The notes under the pieces are model-generated. The model was not told where the DNA came from, made no database searches, and saw only the letters and a list, made by a program, of their open reading frames with translations. DNA of 64,000 bases, taken from Ceratodon purpureus (taxonomy: Eukaryota; Streptophyta; Bryopsida; Pseudoditrichales; Ditrichaceae). Below, one piece after another: positions 12,066 to 22,580 of this stretch. A program made the position numbers and the translations under genes. The stretch lies in NCBI GenBank assembly GCA_014871385.1, contig CM026426.1, positions 90,192,893-90,256,892 on the forward strand, written 5' to 3'. The first letter of the stretch is position 1. Every line of letters starts with the position of its first letter.

Positions 12066-12717
12066 GTTTGCAGGCAACTCAATCGTACTAGCGGAAAGAA
12101 GAGAAGAGTGAGTGTACTAGCGAAGCGGTATCGCAAGAGCAAAGTGAGAGGAATGATGCATTGCTGTTGATCATTTTATTCAGGTTGGAATGTCCATGTT
12201 AACAGCTGGAGAATGATTCATTCTGTTACGTAACGAATGTATGATCAAAGAGAGACGGCGCTAACTAAATGAAATACAACTTTTTGCAGACCCAAGTATA
12301 ACAGGTAAGATATTTATAACTGTACTTTAATAATTTAAATCGTGGTGCAGATTCTATTTGTTATGATGTATTATAAGATTAGAATGAGCCGTCTTTTGAA
12401 TTCTACATTTAAAACAATGAATATAAAAGGAGCATGCATTGAAGTGCTTCAACCAAATCTTTTTTTTTATAGCGTGCTTAAATATCTTCTTTATTTTTTA
12501 AAGATGATATTTTAAAATTTCCTTCAATTATAGAATTGTTTTTAGTAGTCTTAATATAAGGGGGATAGAAAATGTGTCAGTGGTTAAGATTGAATATCAA
12601 CTTAGGGTTCTATCGAATGGGTTGTTTGTTATATGTATTTAAGCGGGGAGGAAGTTCTCCAGAGAGCCTTTTTGTGAGAGAGTCCTTCGTATGGTTAGAC
12701 ATATGAAGCAGAGTGGA
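12066..12717. promoter_or_regulatory. Remnant of the divergent promoter region of element A
   Basis: Between the transposase start and the terminus of element B. It matches the region 37286 back to about 36800 of element C in patches (the GTTAGCGCCGTCTCTC-like block around 12250, and GCAGACCCAAGTATA near 12286), so it is the upstream region that should drive transposase on one side and the partner gene on the other. The partner gene itself is missing. Confidence 0.6.
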
Positions 12718-12850
12718 GGGGAAAGTTAGCATGCGTGCGGCGAGCGGTGAGCGGAGAGCGGCGAGCGCAGATTTGAGGGCAGAAATTTGATATTTGAACA
12801 CCCATTTAATTAAATAAAACACCCTATGACCGTGGGAAATTTCAAAAAAT
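12718..12850 (+). repeat. Left terminus of element B
   Basis: GGGGAAAGTT start shared with element C, followed by about six GAGCGG-like units and the subterminal block CCCTATGACCGTGGGAAATT, which has counterparts at 28070 (C), 42415 (C, inverted) and 46507 (D). Confidence 0.85.
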
Positions 12851-12957
12851 GGGGTTACATTTTTAGAATATTTTTAGTAAGAGTGTGTAACTCCGTGGAA
12901 TTCTGAACCTCATTATAATTTTTTTCTAGGTTTAGGTTGACATAGTATAATTAGGGC

Positions 12958-12987
12958 TGACGTCATGATGACGTCATGATGACGTCA
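12958..12987. promoter_or_regulatory. Three TGACGTCA sites in an 11-bp phase
   Basis: TGACGTCA occurs at 12958-12965, 12969-12976 and 12980-12987, so the unit TGACGTCATGA is repeated three times. The left end of element C has the same neighbourhood (TTAGGGCTGA) with one exact site at 28217-28224 and one variant at 28206-28213. TGACGTCA is the classical palindromic target of CRE/TGA-type bZIP factors; a regulatory role here is inferred. Confidence 0.6.
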
Positions 12988-13480
12988 TGCCCTACGTTTA
13001 GTCTTCTACAGCTTTTAACAAGCCTAAATCTTCTTCTATTACATATACCTTTCCGATTAAAAATAGGGAATCCATTATTCTGATACTGTCTCTGATACGA
13101 TAGAAACGGTAAACAAAGAGGCAGTTGATTCTTTAAGGATAAAGAAGATAAAACATAAATTTGAATAATAGTCGTGCTTCATCTGCATTCGAATAAGAGT
13201 GCAGAGATGATTGTAATTCACTTGTGAATGTAAAGAAGGGCTTTGAAATGTTCTTAGGATTACTTGAAAACTGTATAGAATAATTGTATTGCTGAGTCAA
13301 AAATTTATCCTCCCTAAAGTTTCTTGTCATTACTGATAATTCCATCGACTACAGATAAGATTTATTCTACCTTTTTATTACACTCGCAATTCCATATAAA
13401 CCATACAAGTTTAGGGTCTGCTTGTTTATAGTCATCAACTGAAACAGTCTGGACTCTTTCAATCCATAGGGAAGGTTTGA

Positions 13481-13860
13481 GAGGATGAGCAATTCCTTTG
13501 AAGTTGTTGCTTGTGAAACAATTCTTCAGAATCTGCTTCGGCAGATGGCAGATGGACCAGACCTTTGAGGTGATGAATCAGTCTGTGATGGTACAACTCA
13601 AGGTTGAAGTCCTCCAGTAGTCATCACGTTCGAGGATGTGGAGAGTGCTCGTGGAGTGTCGAAGCTATGGAGACGTGAGATCGACAACAGCCCTGAGTAC
13701 GCTTGCCTTCGACTTGCAAGATGAAATTACAATACAAACTCGGAGGGGCACTGGACGCCGAAGAGAGACTATGAAGCGTTTCGCTTCAACGTGAACTGGA
13801 ATATTTTTAAGAGCTCCTGGATATTAGCACATCCGATTGGCAATGACAGATTAGAGAAAG
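13481..13860 (+). pseudogene. F-box-like fragment, second copy
   Basis: Starts with ATGAGCAATTCC (MSNSFEVVACETILQNLLRQ), then two adjacent stops, then in another frame VVITFEDVESARGVSKLWRR, EIDNSPEY and VNWNIFKSSWILAHPIG. These blocks match, in order, the fragment at 1846-2265. It is broken by stops and at least one frame change. It lies between the terminus of element B and the orphan ORF at 14448, so it was either inside the element when it moved or is a solitary host fragment. Confidence 0.5.
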
Positions 13861-14447
13861 CGTCATTGAGTTAGATCAATTGAGGTCATTCCTCATTGAC
13901 AATAGAAATAAAGCAATGTGGGTGGAACCGGGAGAGAAAGTCATTCCTTGTGATGGTATTTGGATCTCTCTTAATCATAGATGAGAATGGTTTGCTTAAG
14001 AATTAATAAATGCAATACAGTTGTATATGAGTAGTGATCTTTGAATATATTGAGCCTTTGAATTATATGTGCATTCGGGCTAATTACATGATTGCAATTC
14101 TTATCTATCGATATCTTTTAATGGATATATCATACTTCAAAACAAATACTAGAAAACCATTAACAGCTCAGTGTGGTCACAATTCATTGTCTTCAAGATT
14201 TGAAAGTTCGCTTGGATTTTCATGTATCCATACTAGATAACTTTGAAATAAGTAACTGCTATGTAAAAACCTTTTTCGTTAGTCAAAAGGTTTAACAGAT
14301 ACTGAAAAGTTATCATATGTGATTGAAGCAGACGCTCATTGCAGAACATCTTTTGTCAACATTTGAAGAAATAAACTTTGAGCTTTTCATTTTTGAATCT
14401 CATAAGCTATATTAGAAATCAATTAACTTTCACTTTTATTTTATAGC

Positions 14448-15479
14448 ATGGAAAATCATAGACTTAAACGCGTTTCTGCACTAATGTATATCTTAGTTTT
14501 GACAATTTTCCGACAAGTACAATCATTTGATGAGGAAATTATACAGAATGTATTGTCACCAGTTGAAATTACAAATAATATGCACAAGAAGGTATGGCTA
14601 GATTGCTTCGAAAAGCAATATGATCGTGGTGTGCCAATAAAGCAAAACGTCGTGTTTGATCAAATCAAAGCTCATGCATCTGTCGAGGTTGGCCGCGGTC
14701 TTCTCGATTTTGAAGATAATTTGTTTTGTGATTTTGAATACGAAATCCGCGAATGGAATTGTGCCATAAAATATGAGATAGATTACATGTGCATCTGGGA
14801 GCATCCACATGCTCGTCTTATGCGGCACGAAGATGCAAATTTCAACGATGACAATTGTCCAATCTGTGAACAAGGTCCCAGCCCTGATACATATTTGTGT
14901 CGATGGAATATTGAACGAGATGGTCTGTATGTTTTTCAGTTCCATCCTTTTAGCGGTAGACATCAGTACAAGCTTTTTAAGCAATGGAAGGAGGACGAGG
15001 ACCACCACGAATTTCTGTCAGAGTACAGAGTGTCTATTTTCAATGATCTCAATGATGAATTAATGCTTACATTTGGAGTTATGGATGCCCCAAGGAATAC
15101 TGTGAAAATTCCAGGACGACTTCGAGCACACATTTCCGAACGATTTTTTCGAATAGCCTTAAATCGACGCACCGATGAGCATTTACTCAGTTCGACTTGG
15201 ATATGCAGTTTTAAAGACCTAGGGAGTATGGCATATCGTAAAGATGTTAAAATATGGAAACCTCCTTTAAAAAACCACGTTTCAATGCCTATCGAGTGTA
15301 TAGATTGCGCATGGAAAGCAGATAATGAAGGGATATGGCTGGACCGAGTTGGATGCGGACAAACCGCATCAATTTGGGAAAAACGATTTGACTGGGTTCC
15401 AATACGAAAGCGGACAAGAGAATCTGACGATGAAGATAATCCAGCAAAGCGTCCAAAACTTGAGCGCTTGGAAATTTAA
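14448..15479 (+). CDS. Orphan ORF, 343 residues, unknown function
   Basis: A single uninterrupted frame from ATG (MENHRLKRVSALMYILVLTI) to TAA. The first 27 residues include a hydrophobic stretch (ALMYILVLTIF) after basic residues, which could be a signal peptide or anchor. The body is rich in W, C, D and E, with a C-P-I-C pair (residues about 138-141) and a later C-I-D-C pair near residue 285. The tail is basic and acidic by turns (PIRKRTRESDDEDNPAKRPK) and looks like a nuclear localisation signal, at odds with secretion. Its base composition is more AT-rich than the flanking transposon genes. No family was recognised. It may be cargo of element B or an independent gene; an intact frame of this length suggests recent function. 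Confidence 0.6.
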   Translation: MENHRLKRVSALMYILVLTIFRQVQSFDEEIIQNVLSPVEITNNMHKKVWLDCFEKQYDRGVPIKQNVVFDQIKAHASVEVGRGLLDFEDNLFCDFEYEIREWNCAIKYEIDYMCIWEHPHARLMRHEDANFNDDNCPICEQGPSPDTYLCRWNIERDGLYVFQFHPFSGRHQYKLFKQWKEDEDHHEFLSEYRVSIFNDLNDELMLTFGVMDAPRNTVKIPGRLRAHISERFFRIALNRRTDEHLLSSTWICSFKDLGSMAYRKDVKIWKPPLKNHVSMPIECIDCAWKADNEGIWLDRVGCGQTASIWEKRFDWVPIRKRTRESDDEDNPAKRPKLERLEI

Positions 15480-15926
15480 ATTTTTTACGAGGAATTTCTA
15501 AGATATTAATTGCACCTATAAAAATACCCCATCAATATCTGTCATTTTAATTCCTCTTATTTAATAATTGTATTCAAGACACTATTAGTACAAGTATTCA
15601 AACAAAATATCTAGATCAAATGATGCGGAGTAATACTGTCCCAGATGAGGTTTTGCGTTTCAGGGGTTATGATCGATCATGACGCTGACGTTTTAAGGGG
15701 CATCTATGATATGTCATTTATGTAGGAGCTCAGAACATGTGAACTCAACATTATCATTTAACAGATCTGTTCATAGCCATAGTGCACAAGGCCTTCTATA
15801 AACTCTTGAAGCTCTGTATTCTTCCTATATGGTGTATTGTGTGCTGCTCTTTAGTTATTTTGAGTTCTGAAGTCGTTCTTGTATTCTTGTAAGTGGTTTA
15901 GGTTTCTACTGTGTAAGAGAGTAGAT

Positions 15927-17383
15927 ATGACGTCTGGAAAGAGAAGGAGAGCAAATAGACAACGGTCGATTAGAATCCCTAGACCTTCTGCTGGTGCTGT
16001 GGATGCAGACAATAGGGAAGAGATGGTACAAACCCAAGGCGAGGAGAGTCTTAGCGAAAGGTCATACTGCGCAGAGGAATTTGATCAGGCTTTTGACCTA
16101 TCTGACATATCTGAAGATGTTCGTGAGAGAATGATAGTAGCTGCGCCAATGTTGATGGGTCGCTATGCAGAGTATGGTCGCAAGTTCTTTACTGAAGTTG
16201 TTGGGTTGTGTGATGAAGGACCGCTACTCAAAGATGTTTCTAAAGTATATAGTTTTGTAAGAGAGGAAGACATTGGTATGGTGTGGAAGGAGGGGGCTAC
16301 TAAAGGTCGATACGAACTTGCGGGTGCAAAGACCTAGAGCTGCTGAAGAAGTTCCGCCATCACTTTTTCAAGGTATACGGTAACAAGCCAGATAACACAT
16401 ATTTTCCATTACGTTTCTTGAAGGCTTGCTATGCTACGTTTGTGCATGACAAGCCAGTCAATTGGTGTGCTGAAGCCTTGAACCGGCACAAATCGAGACT
16501 TAGAAATGCTAGTCGGAACCCTGCAAAGCTTGGATTTGTTGCCACACGATGCCAAGTAGAGGGGCTCTGTGAGATCATCAGGAACTTGTCATTAAAGATG
16601 ATAGAGGGGGTGCAAAACAGTGGGATCAAGGAGCTCCTCAATGCGCAGGAGGAAGAGCACCAGCGAACTCAAGACTTGACTGATGCCTCCCAAATCTTGG
16701 AGGCTTTGAAAGAAAGATACCGCGCTGCAGTGCAGAAGATGGAGCGTGGGGCTACTGATTTGAAGGAGGAAGTACTGAATACAGAGTACAGCACACTGCA
16801 GAAAGTGACTCGGGGGATTCTCGTAAATGGAGGTTTGGCTGAAGAATACAAGACACTATCAAAGAAGATGGAATATTTTTTGGTGGAGCTGAGAATGCTA
16901 CGAGAAGCGGAGGCTGTGAGACAGACAGAGATTCTTAATTATAGAACAGAGGTAAATGAGCACCATTCCGTGTACCGATCAGCAAGTGTTGCGTTGGAGG
17001 ACGCCAAGGCCGCTGTCGAGGTTGCAAGAGGCAAGTTGCTGTCGATGCGGACACCCAGATTTTTTGAGTACCCGAAGGGGTCATCAATTCCGCCAATCGG
17101 ATATGAAGGTAAAGAGACTTGTTCGTATTGTGGTTTCGGTTTTGTTTGGAAGGCAGCAGTGCTAGCTTCTTGCGGATGTTTCTTGCATCCACCATGTGTA
17201 GCAGAGATGATTGCAGGCGGAATACACAAGTGCAAGGTCTGTAAAGATGAGCATCTTGCCTCATCACCCCTTCACCTCACAGGGGAATGGTTGGCCCAAT
17301 TCGGTGGACAGTTGAATCAACAGCAACGCACAGAGTGTAGTGGATTCTCTGACGTTCTACGGATGGCCAGAGAGAAGGCCTAA
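15927..17383 (+). CDS. Coiled-coil protein with C-terminal RING-like finger
   Basis: Starts at ATG (MTSGKRRRANRQRS, a basic likely nuclear signal). The first part ends in its frame at 16337. The rest is read one frame over from about 16303 (KFRHHFFKVYGNKPD) to TAA at 17383, so there is a frameshift or an unusual short intron around 16300-16337. The middle (about 16560-16980) is a long charged helical region typical of a coiled coil. The C-terminus has C-x2-C (CSYC), then ASCGCFLHPPC, then C-x2-C (CKVC), a RING-like zinc arrangement. The gene at 26625-45974 ends similarly (CPVC ... TSCGHCYHPFC). RING proteins usually act as E3 ubiquitin ligases, but the substrate is unknown and the finger is atypical. 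It lies inside element B, upstream of and convergent with methyltransferase copy 1. Confidence 0.6.
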
Positions 17384-17881
17384 TCTGGTGACTGTCAGGT
17401 TAGATATTGAGGTTATAGAAGTCACTGCGCAGGGGATCAAGGGGTTTACGTTTTTAGTGCAACTAGTATGTAATCAAAGGTTAAAGTAACGTCTTTGGGT
17501 CAGAAATGGCTAATTTTTGTCTTAGTTGATTTACGGATACTCTTTGAAGTAAATGTCTCATAGCATGCACAGTATTTGGAGTAAAACATTCGTAGTATGA
17601 ATAGTCGAGGAAACGTTAAACATGGCATGTAAACTCAATTTTTTTTTAAAGATCTGAACATGTGCTTGGTTGAATGGTATGTGATTGCGATTCTAAACAG
17701 TTGGTGTGTGGTGTCCTCCTTGAATAACAAAACTGAAGACAATATAGGTTCTAGTTAGTGATGTCTGTTTGCACGCATCACCAAATCCGCATCCGGGTAT
17801 GTATGGGGAAAGGTAGCATTGATGGTAAGATATGAGTTAAAGAGTAATAAAAGATGCAAGATAAGAACCATTGAAGTCAGA
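17384..17881. other. Spacer between two convergent genes
   Basis: About 500 bp between the stop codons of the RING-like gene and methyltransferase copy 1. It is AT-rich with a short A run at 17640. No gene or clear polyadenylation cluster is assignable. Confidence 0.5.
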
Positions 17882-20355
17882 CTATGGAAAAAATTCATCT
17901 TCTGATTCGGAAGCACTTAAGTCCAGAAAGATTCTAGCTGATGGATCTAGTCGCTCACGTGGGCTAGATGATGCACTTGAACTATTAGAAGATATCTCAG
18001 CTAACAAACGAGCCCGGGATTCAGCATAGGCTGGAAGTTCAAATGTTGAACTTGGCAGTGACGCAGCGAGATGCCACAGGGACGGCAAGATCAGAACCCG
18101 ACTGCGCCAAAAAGCACGTATTAGAAAGAACACAATAAAATAAAATTTGCAATTGAGGAGAAAATCAGAAGAGGTAAAACTTACTCACAGTAATCAATCT
18201 TCTCCTCGTCAGGGAGAGGGGTATCGTCATCATCTTCGTTGTCAATCTGGAGATCAGCAATACCAGGTAGCGGTTCAGCCGCCATCTGTAGGGGCTGTAG
18301 CACTTCCTTGAAAATTAAGGAAACCGCCTCCATAGCAACAATGTGCCTACCTTCCATCTGGGCAGCACGTATGGCTGCTCCTGTATATTTCCTCAGAATC
18401 AGAAAATAGAAAAATAAAATAAAATTTAGAAATGCAGATTTAAAGTTCATTAAACCTATGCGTTCCAGCAGTAAGGTCCACAACTATGCCGCCAATCGGG
18501 GAGAAGGTGGTCATAAAGAGTTGGAGCAGGGAAACACATTATTCCTTCGGTCCCCTCCAGAGTGATCCATCTGACTTTTTCAGGGCTGATTCCTCACTGA
18601 CGACGTTGTGGATATCGTCATCTATCCCAAGCTTGACTTTGCCAAAGCGCGGATCATGTGAGAATTTGTGCTCCTTCGGTTGTCTTGTAAGAGATGTCTT
18701 GAATGAACGAACGATAACAATGGCCCTTGTCTTGAGGGTCTGCAATTAATTAAAAACAGATTAGTTATGCTGCAATGCACCTGCAAGCACAATTCGTTGT
18801 ATATAAAATATCAAAATGCGCTTACCAACTTAGCTGGTGTGAGAGGATGACAAGAGTGGAGGTCGTTGCAGATGGTCCACTCCTCCATCATCTTGAGGTT
18901 GTTTCTGTTGAAGAAGGCAAAAATCTCCTTCCTTATGTGGGGGTTGTCAGGATAGAAGAGCAGGAATGCACCGTCGTCGTGAAGGAAACCTCCAAGAAAT
19001 CCAACTGTGTGCTTCTGGAAATCCTGAACAAGTGCATTCCATGTAGGTGTTGATGTCACTGGGTCCGAGATACCGGGCACTAGGAGACCGTCTGGAAATT
19101 CAGCAATAATGAGGTCTGCCCCGGGTCTAGACATGAGCTTCCCCTCGAAGTAGAATTCTCTACCTGACCCAGCCTGTAGATACACAAGTTAGAATAATAA
19201 AATGAATGTCGTGATGAGTAAGGAAAAAAAAGAATAGAAGTCAGTGGTGTTGAGTGTATTACCTTAATTAGGAAAGCAACCATGGAGTCGTATGACTCTC
19301 GAAATTTCTTGGTCTTCATCCTCAGCTCCGCCATCTTTGGGAACGAATCATTTAGCACAAGTATATTAGATGAGCGAACTGATGAAGAGAAGCCCACCGA
19401 AACCGACTGGGGCATCTTACCAGCTGCTACAGTAAGTGGTGCAAGTGGGGCAGACTGTGGAGGCGAGATTGGGGGGGCGCTTCTTGAGTGATGGTCGAGC
19501 CTCCACTGAGGTTGAGCCTGGATGGGGAGGGACCATCACTGTCCTCTCGCTGCTTGCAGCATCAGTTGCTACTATGTCTTCATCAGCATCTTCCCCTTCA
19601 TCGACATCCGTGGCCTTTCTCTTGCGACCCCCTGACTTCTGTACTTTCCTTGCCCGGCCCTTGCGTACTTCTGGAGAAGGAGCTTCGGCATCAGGAGGTG
19701 TCTGCGCAGGCAAAGTGGAGAGAGCCGGCTGTAGACTGTCCCGCAATGAAATATCAAATGGAGGGCACTTACTGACAGCGCAGTCCATGTACCATCCACA
19801 GCGGTCGTAGTGCAAAGGATCCTAGGCCTTAATAATCGCTGGAGTATACATGCACTCGCTGCTTGTGATATCCAGGTAGTTGCCAAAGAAAGCAGGTACT
19901 TTCGAAGTTGCCTTCCTTGGATAGAGGATATACTTAAAGTACCTGTACAGAACTCTTCGACAAGCTTGTTTAAAATTCGGCATTTCCGCGGATGTCTTGT
20001 TCTTGTGCACGCCATTGTCTCCCTTGAATTCCCTGAAGAAGGCTGTCTCCTACAGAGAGCACCTCATCGACTCAACCCAATCAAATATTCTTGGAATTGG
20101 TGTCTCGCCCTCGGGTTCGTAATTTATCGTCACCCCCATATCCTCTATCACTCCTTTGAACAGCTCTTCTGCCTCAACAGCGATCTGCAAAAACAACGCA
20201 TGAACTATGAGTCAAGTGATTCATTCAGATGCGAGCAGTTGCAAAAAGGAAAATGAGGAGAAAATCCTCATGCAGTACCTTAAAAGCATCTCGGATTGCC
20301 CTGCATCTCGGAAGCTGCAACGGGGTTCAGCGGGTGCTTATCAAACTCAGCCCAA

Positions 20356-21019
20356 GGGTACTGCCGTTAACGGCAGTACCCTGAACGGGCCTTCACTCAT
20401 TCAAGTGAGGCTAGGCGGTAGAGCCGCTGAGATATGCTGCCGAACAAGAGCGGTCCTAGGGTACTGCCGTTAACGGCAGTACCTATGAAGGGCCTTCACA
20501 ACCGAGTGAAGGGAGAACCGCAGCCGGGCGAGCGTGCAGGGCGGACTGGCGGCCTAGAGAACTGCTGCAGGTAGCGCTGGGTACTGCCGGTAACTCTACC
20601 CGCTCTCGATGGATAGTCCCAGGGTACTGCCGTTAACGGCAGTACCCATGAACGGCCTTGGGCGAAGCGCAGCAGCAGGGGCCAGGTCACACTGGTGGCC
20701 TGGAGAACCGCTGGAGGCAGCTATGGGTACTGCCGTTAACGGCAGTACCCATGAAGGGCCTTGGGAGGACCGCAGCAGCAGGGGCCAGGTCACACTGGTG
20801 GTCTGGAGAACCGCTGGAGGCAGCTATGGGTACTGCCGTTAACGGCAGTACCCATGAAGGGCCTTGGGAGGACCGCAACAGCAGGGGCCAGGTCACACTG
20901 GTGGCCTGGAGAACCGCTGGGGGCAGCTATGGGTACTGCCGTTAACGGCAGTACCCCAGGAGAGGCAGCAACTTTTGCTTGGAGGCAGTCAAAGGGTACT
21001 GGCGTTCAAGGCAGCACCC
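20356..21019. repeat. Palindrome array 1 in an intron of methyltransferase copy 1
   Basis: Perfect 24-26-bp palindromes with core ACTGCCGTTAACGGCAGT start at 20356, 20459, 20622, 20725, 20828 and 20931, with degenerate copies at 20579 and 20994. The spacing is exactly 103 bp between 20356 and 20459 and across the last four. In the last four units the spacers are nearly identical (CAGGGGCCAGGTCACACTGG), so this part is a recent tandem amplification. It lies within the intron between exons 21549-21133 and 20184-19263. Confidence 0.9.
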
Positions 21020-22580
21020 TTGCAGAGCCACCACGCATCACATTCAAGGACCAAAAAAACATATAGACAAAGATTCAATAAAAACATCTAAATGGCGTGA
21101 CCAGAATTGGTTGGATTTGTAGAATGGCTTACCTGTGCCGACCACGTAGCCTTGTGCAACCAAGGTGGGAAGGATATATCCGGGAAGTCTTTTTTGGGAA
21201 ATTTGTGAGAATCCCGAATGGCTTGGGGAGAGTTCCAGCCCTGAAGCCACTTGATCTTCATCTTTGATGGCATTGCAGATGTTGCAAACATCCATAGCTT
21301 TTCTTGTGTCATCTCTGGAGACTCATCAAACTTTTCGTAGTGAAGCATGATCTGCTCAAGAAACGCGGAGGTGTTATCTGGATCCGCTATAGGAAGCAGC
21401 TTCCTAAGCTCATTTTGGAATTTGTCTGCTGCCCTCTTCAGAGCCTTCGTAATCCATTCGTCGACTGACTTTGATGTCCACTCACTCGGATTAGGATACC
21501 TTTCGTAAAACCTCCGCTCTGCTGCTGCTGCCGCCTCTCCGAGTTCTTGCTGCATTTTCAACCGTATATATTTAGTTAGGTCCTATTACAAAGTACAATG
21601 AAATGAATTAACGCAAGAAAAAATGAAATTATATTACCTGATAAAGCACACCGGTAAGGCCTTCAAGCGTCAATGTGTACCATGTGCGCTTCGGCCCCGC
21701 CTGTTTCGCTTTCGCACTGTCGAGGGTAGCTTTAGTTACGATGCCCTCAAAATATCCAAAGGGTTGAGGGGCTATGTTCTGAATCCTGTAAAGCTTGTGA
21801 ACAATGTTTGTCTCAACATGAGATTTCTGATTTCGCCTGCACAATACCAGCAAACATAATTTTTTGAGTAGATAGCAGGTTAAGAAAGAAGAAGGAAAAA
21901 GACAAATCCAAAATTACATTTATGCGAAGCTCACCAGTTGACTTCATGGAGAGCCTCCAAGACGTATCTGACGTCGCCTTTGGGATCTAGTATGACACTT
22001 TCCACATTGAAATGCCAATTGAGGTCCCCCTTGTGATATTGTTCGATAATTGGAAGCCAAGCCTGAAGACGATGGTTTCCGTCCCAAACCATGAACATCT
22101 TGTTCGAAAAAATCTTGAGGTCTTCATCTGAGAGAAGAAGGTCGTCAAACTCATCATTTCGTTGCCGCCACTCGTCGCCCCATTTCTCCATTATCGCAGG
22201 TGTGACGTCCTTTGTAAATCCGTGATTATCCTCCAAAGCAACATAGAAGTAACCGTTCCCAGACAGATACCCACAGTTTCGGAAATGGGAAGCGAGATTG
22301 AGGACATCGTTCTTTAGCGACGGCCGCACAACTGGAAGTGCAATCATTCGACATAGAGGGATATTGAGCAGTCCTTTATGTGTGGGCTTCCATTTTAGGT
22401 GATCCAGACGAGACGCCGTGTTCGTTGTTGCGCTCTCAACGAGGTCATGCAGCTTTATGTTCACCTGGTCGTGAGTAAGTGGAACATCTGGTTCATCTGT
22501 TATTACATAAATAACACTAGGTTAATCAGTTGCTAATCAAGATAACTAGAGCATGAAAGATAATATTTGAGTACTGTTCA

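Larger units (their letters stand above)
6727..12717. mobile_element. Element A: 5' part of a MULE with transposase, truncated at element B
   Basis: The left terminus starts with GGAGGTAGCTTGTACGTGAG, almost the same as the inverted right terminus of element C at 42623. From there the order is terminus, accessory ORF (plus, 7702-8152), transposase (minus, 12065-8406), divergent promoter, and then the element stops near 12500-12717 where the terminus of element B begins. Over this whole length it matches element C from 42623 back to about 36800 in reverse orientation, so A and C are recent relatives. The methyltransferase gene expected on the other side of the divergent promoter is absent. The ten bases before the terminus are ACCCGGTTGA; I did not find a second copy. 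Confidence 0.8.
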
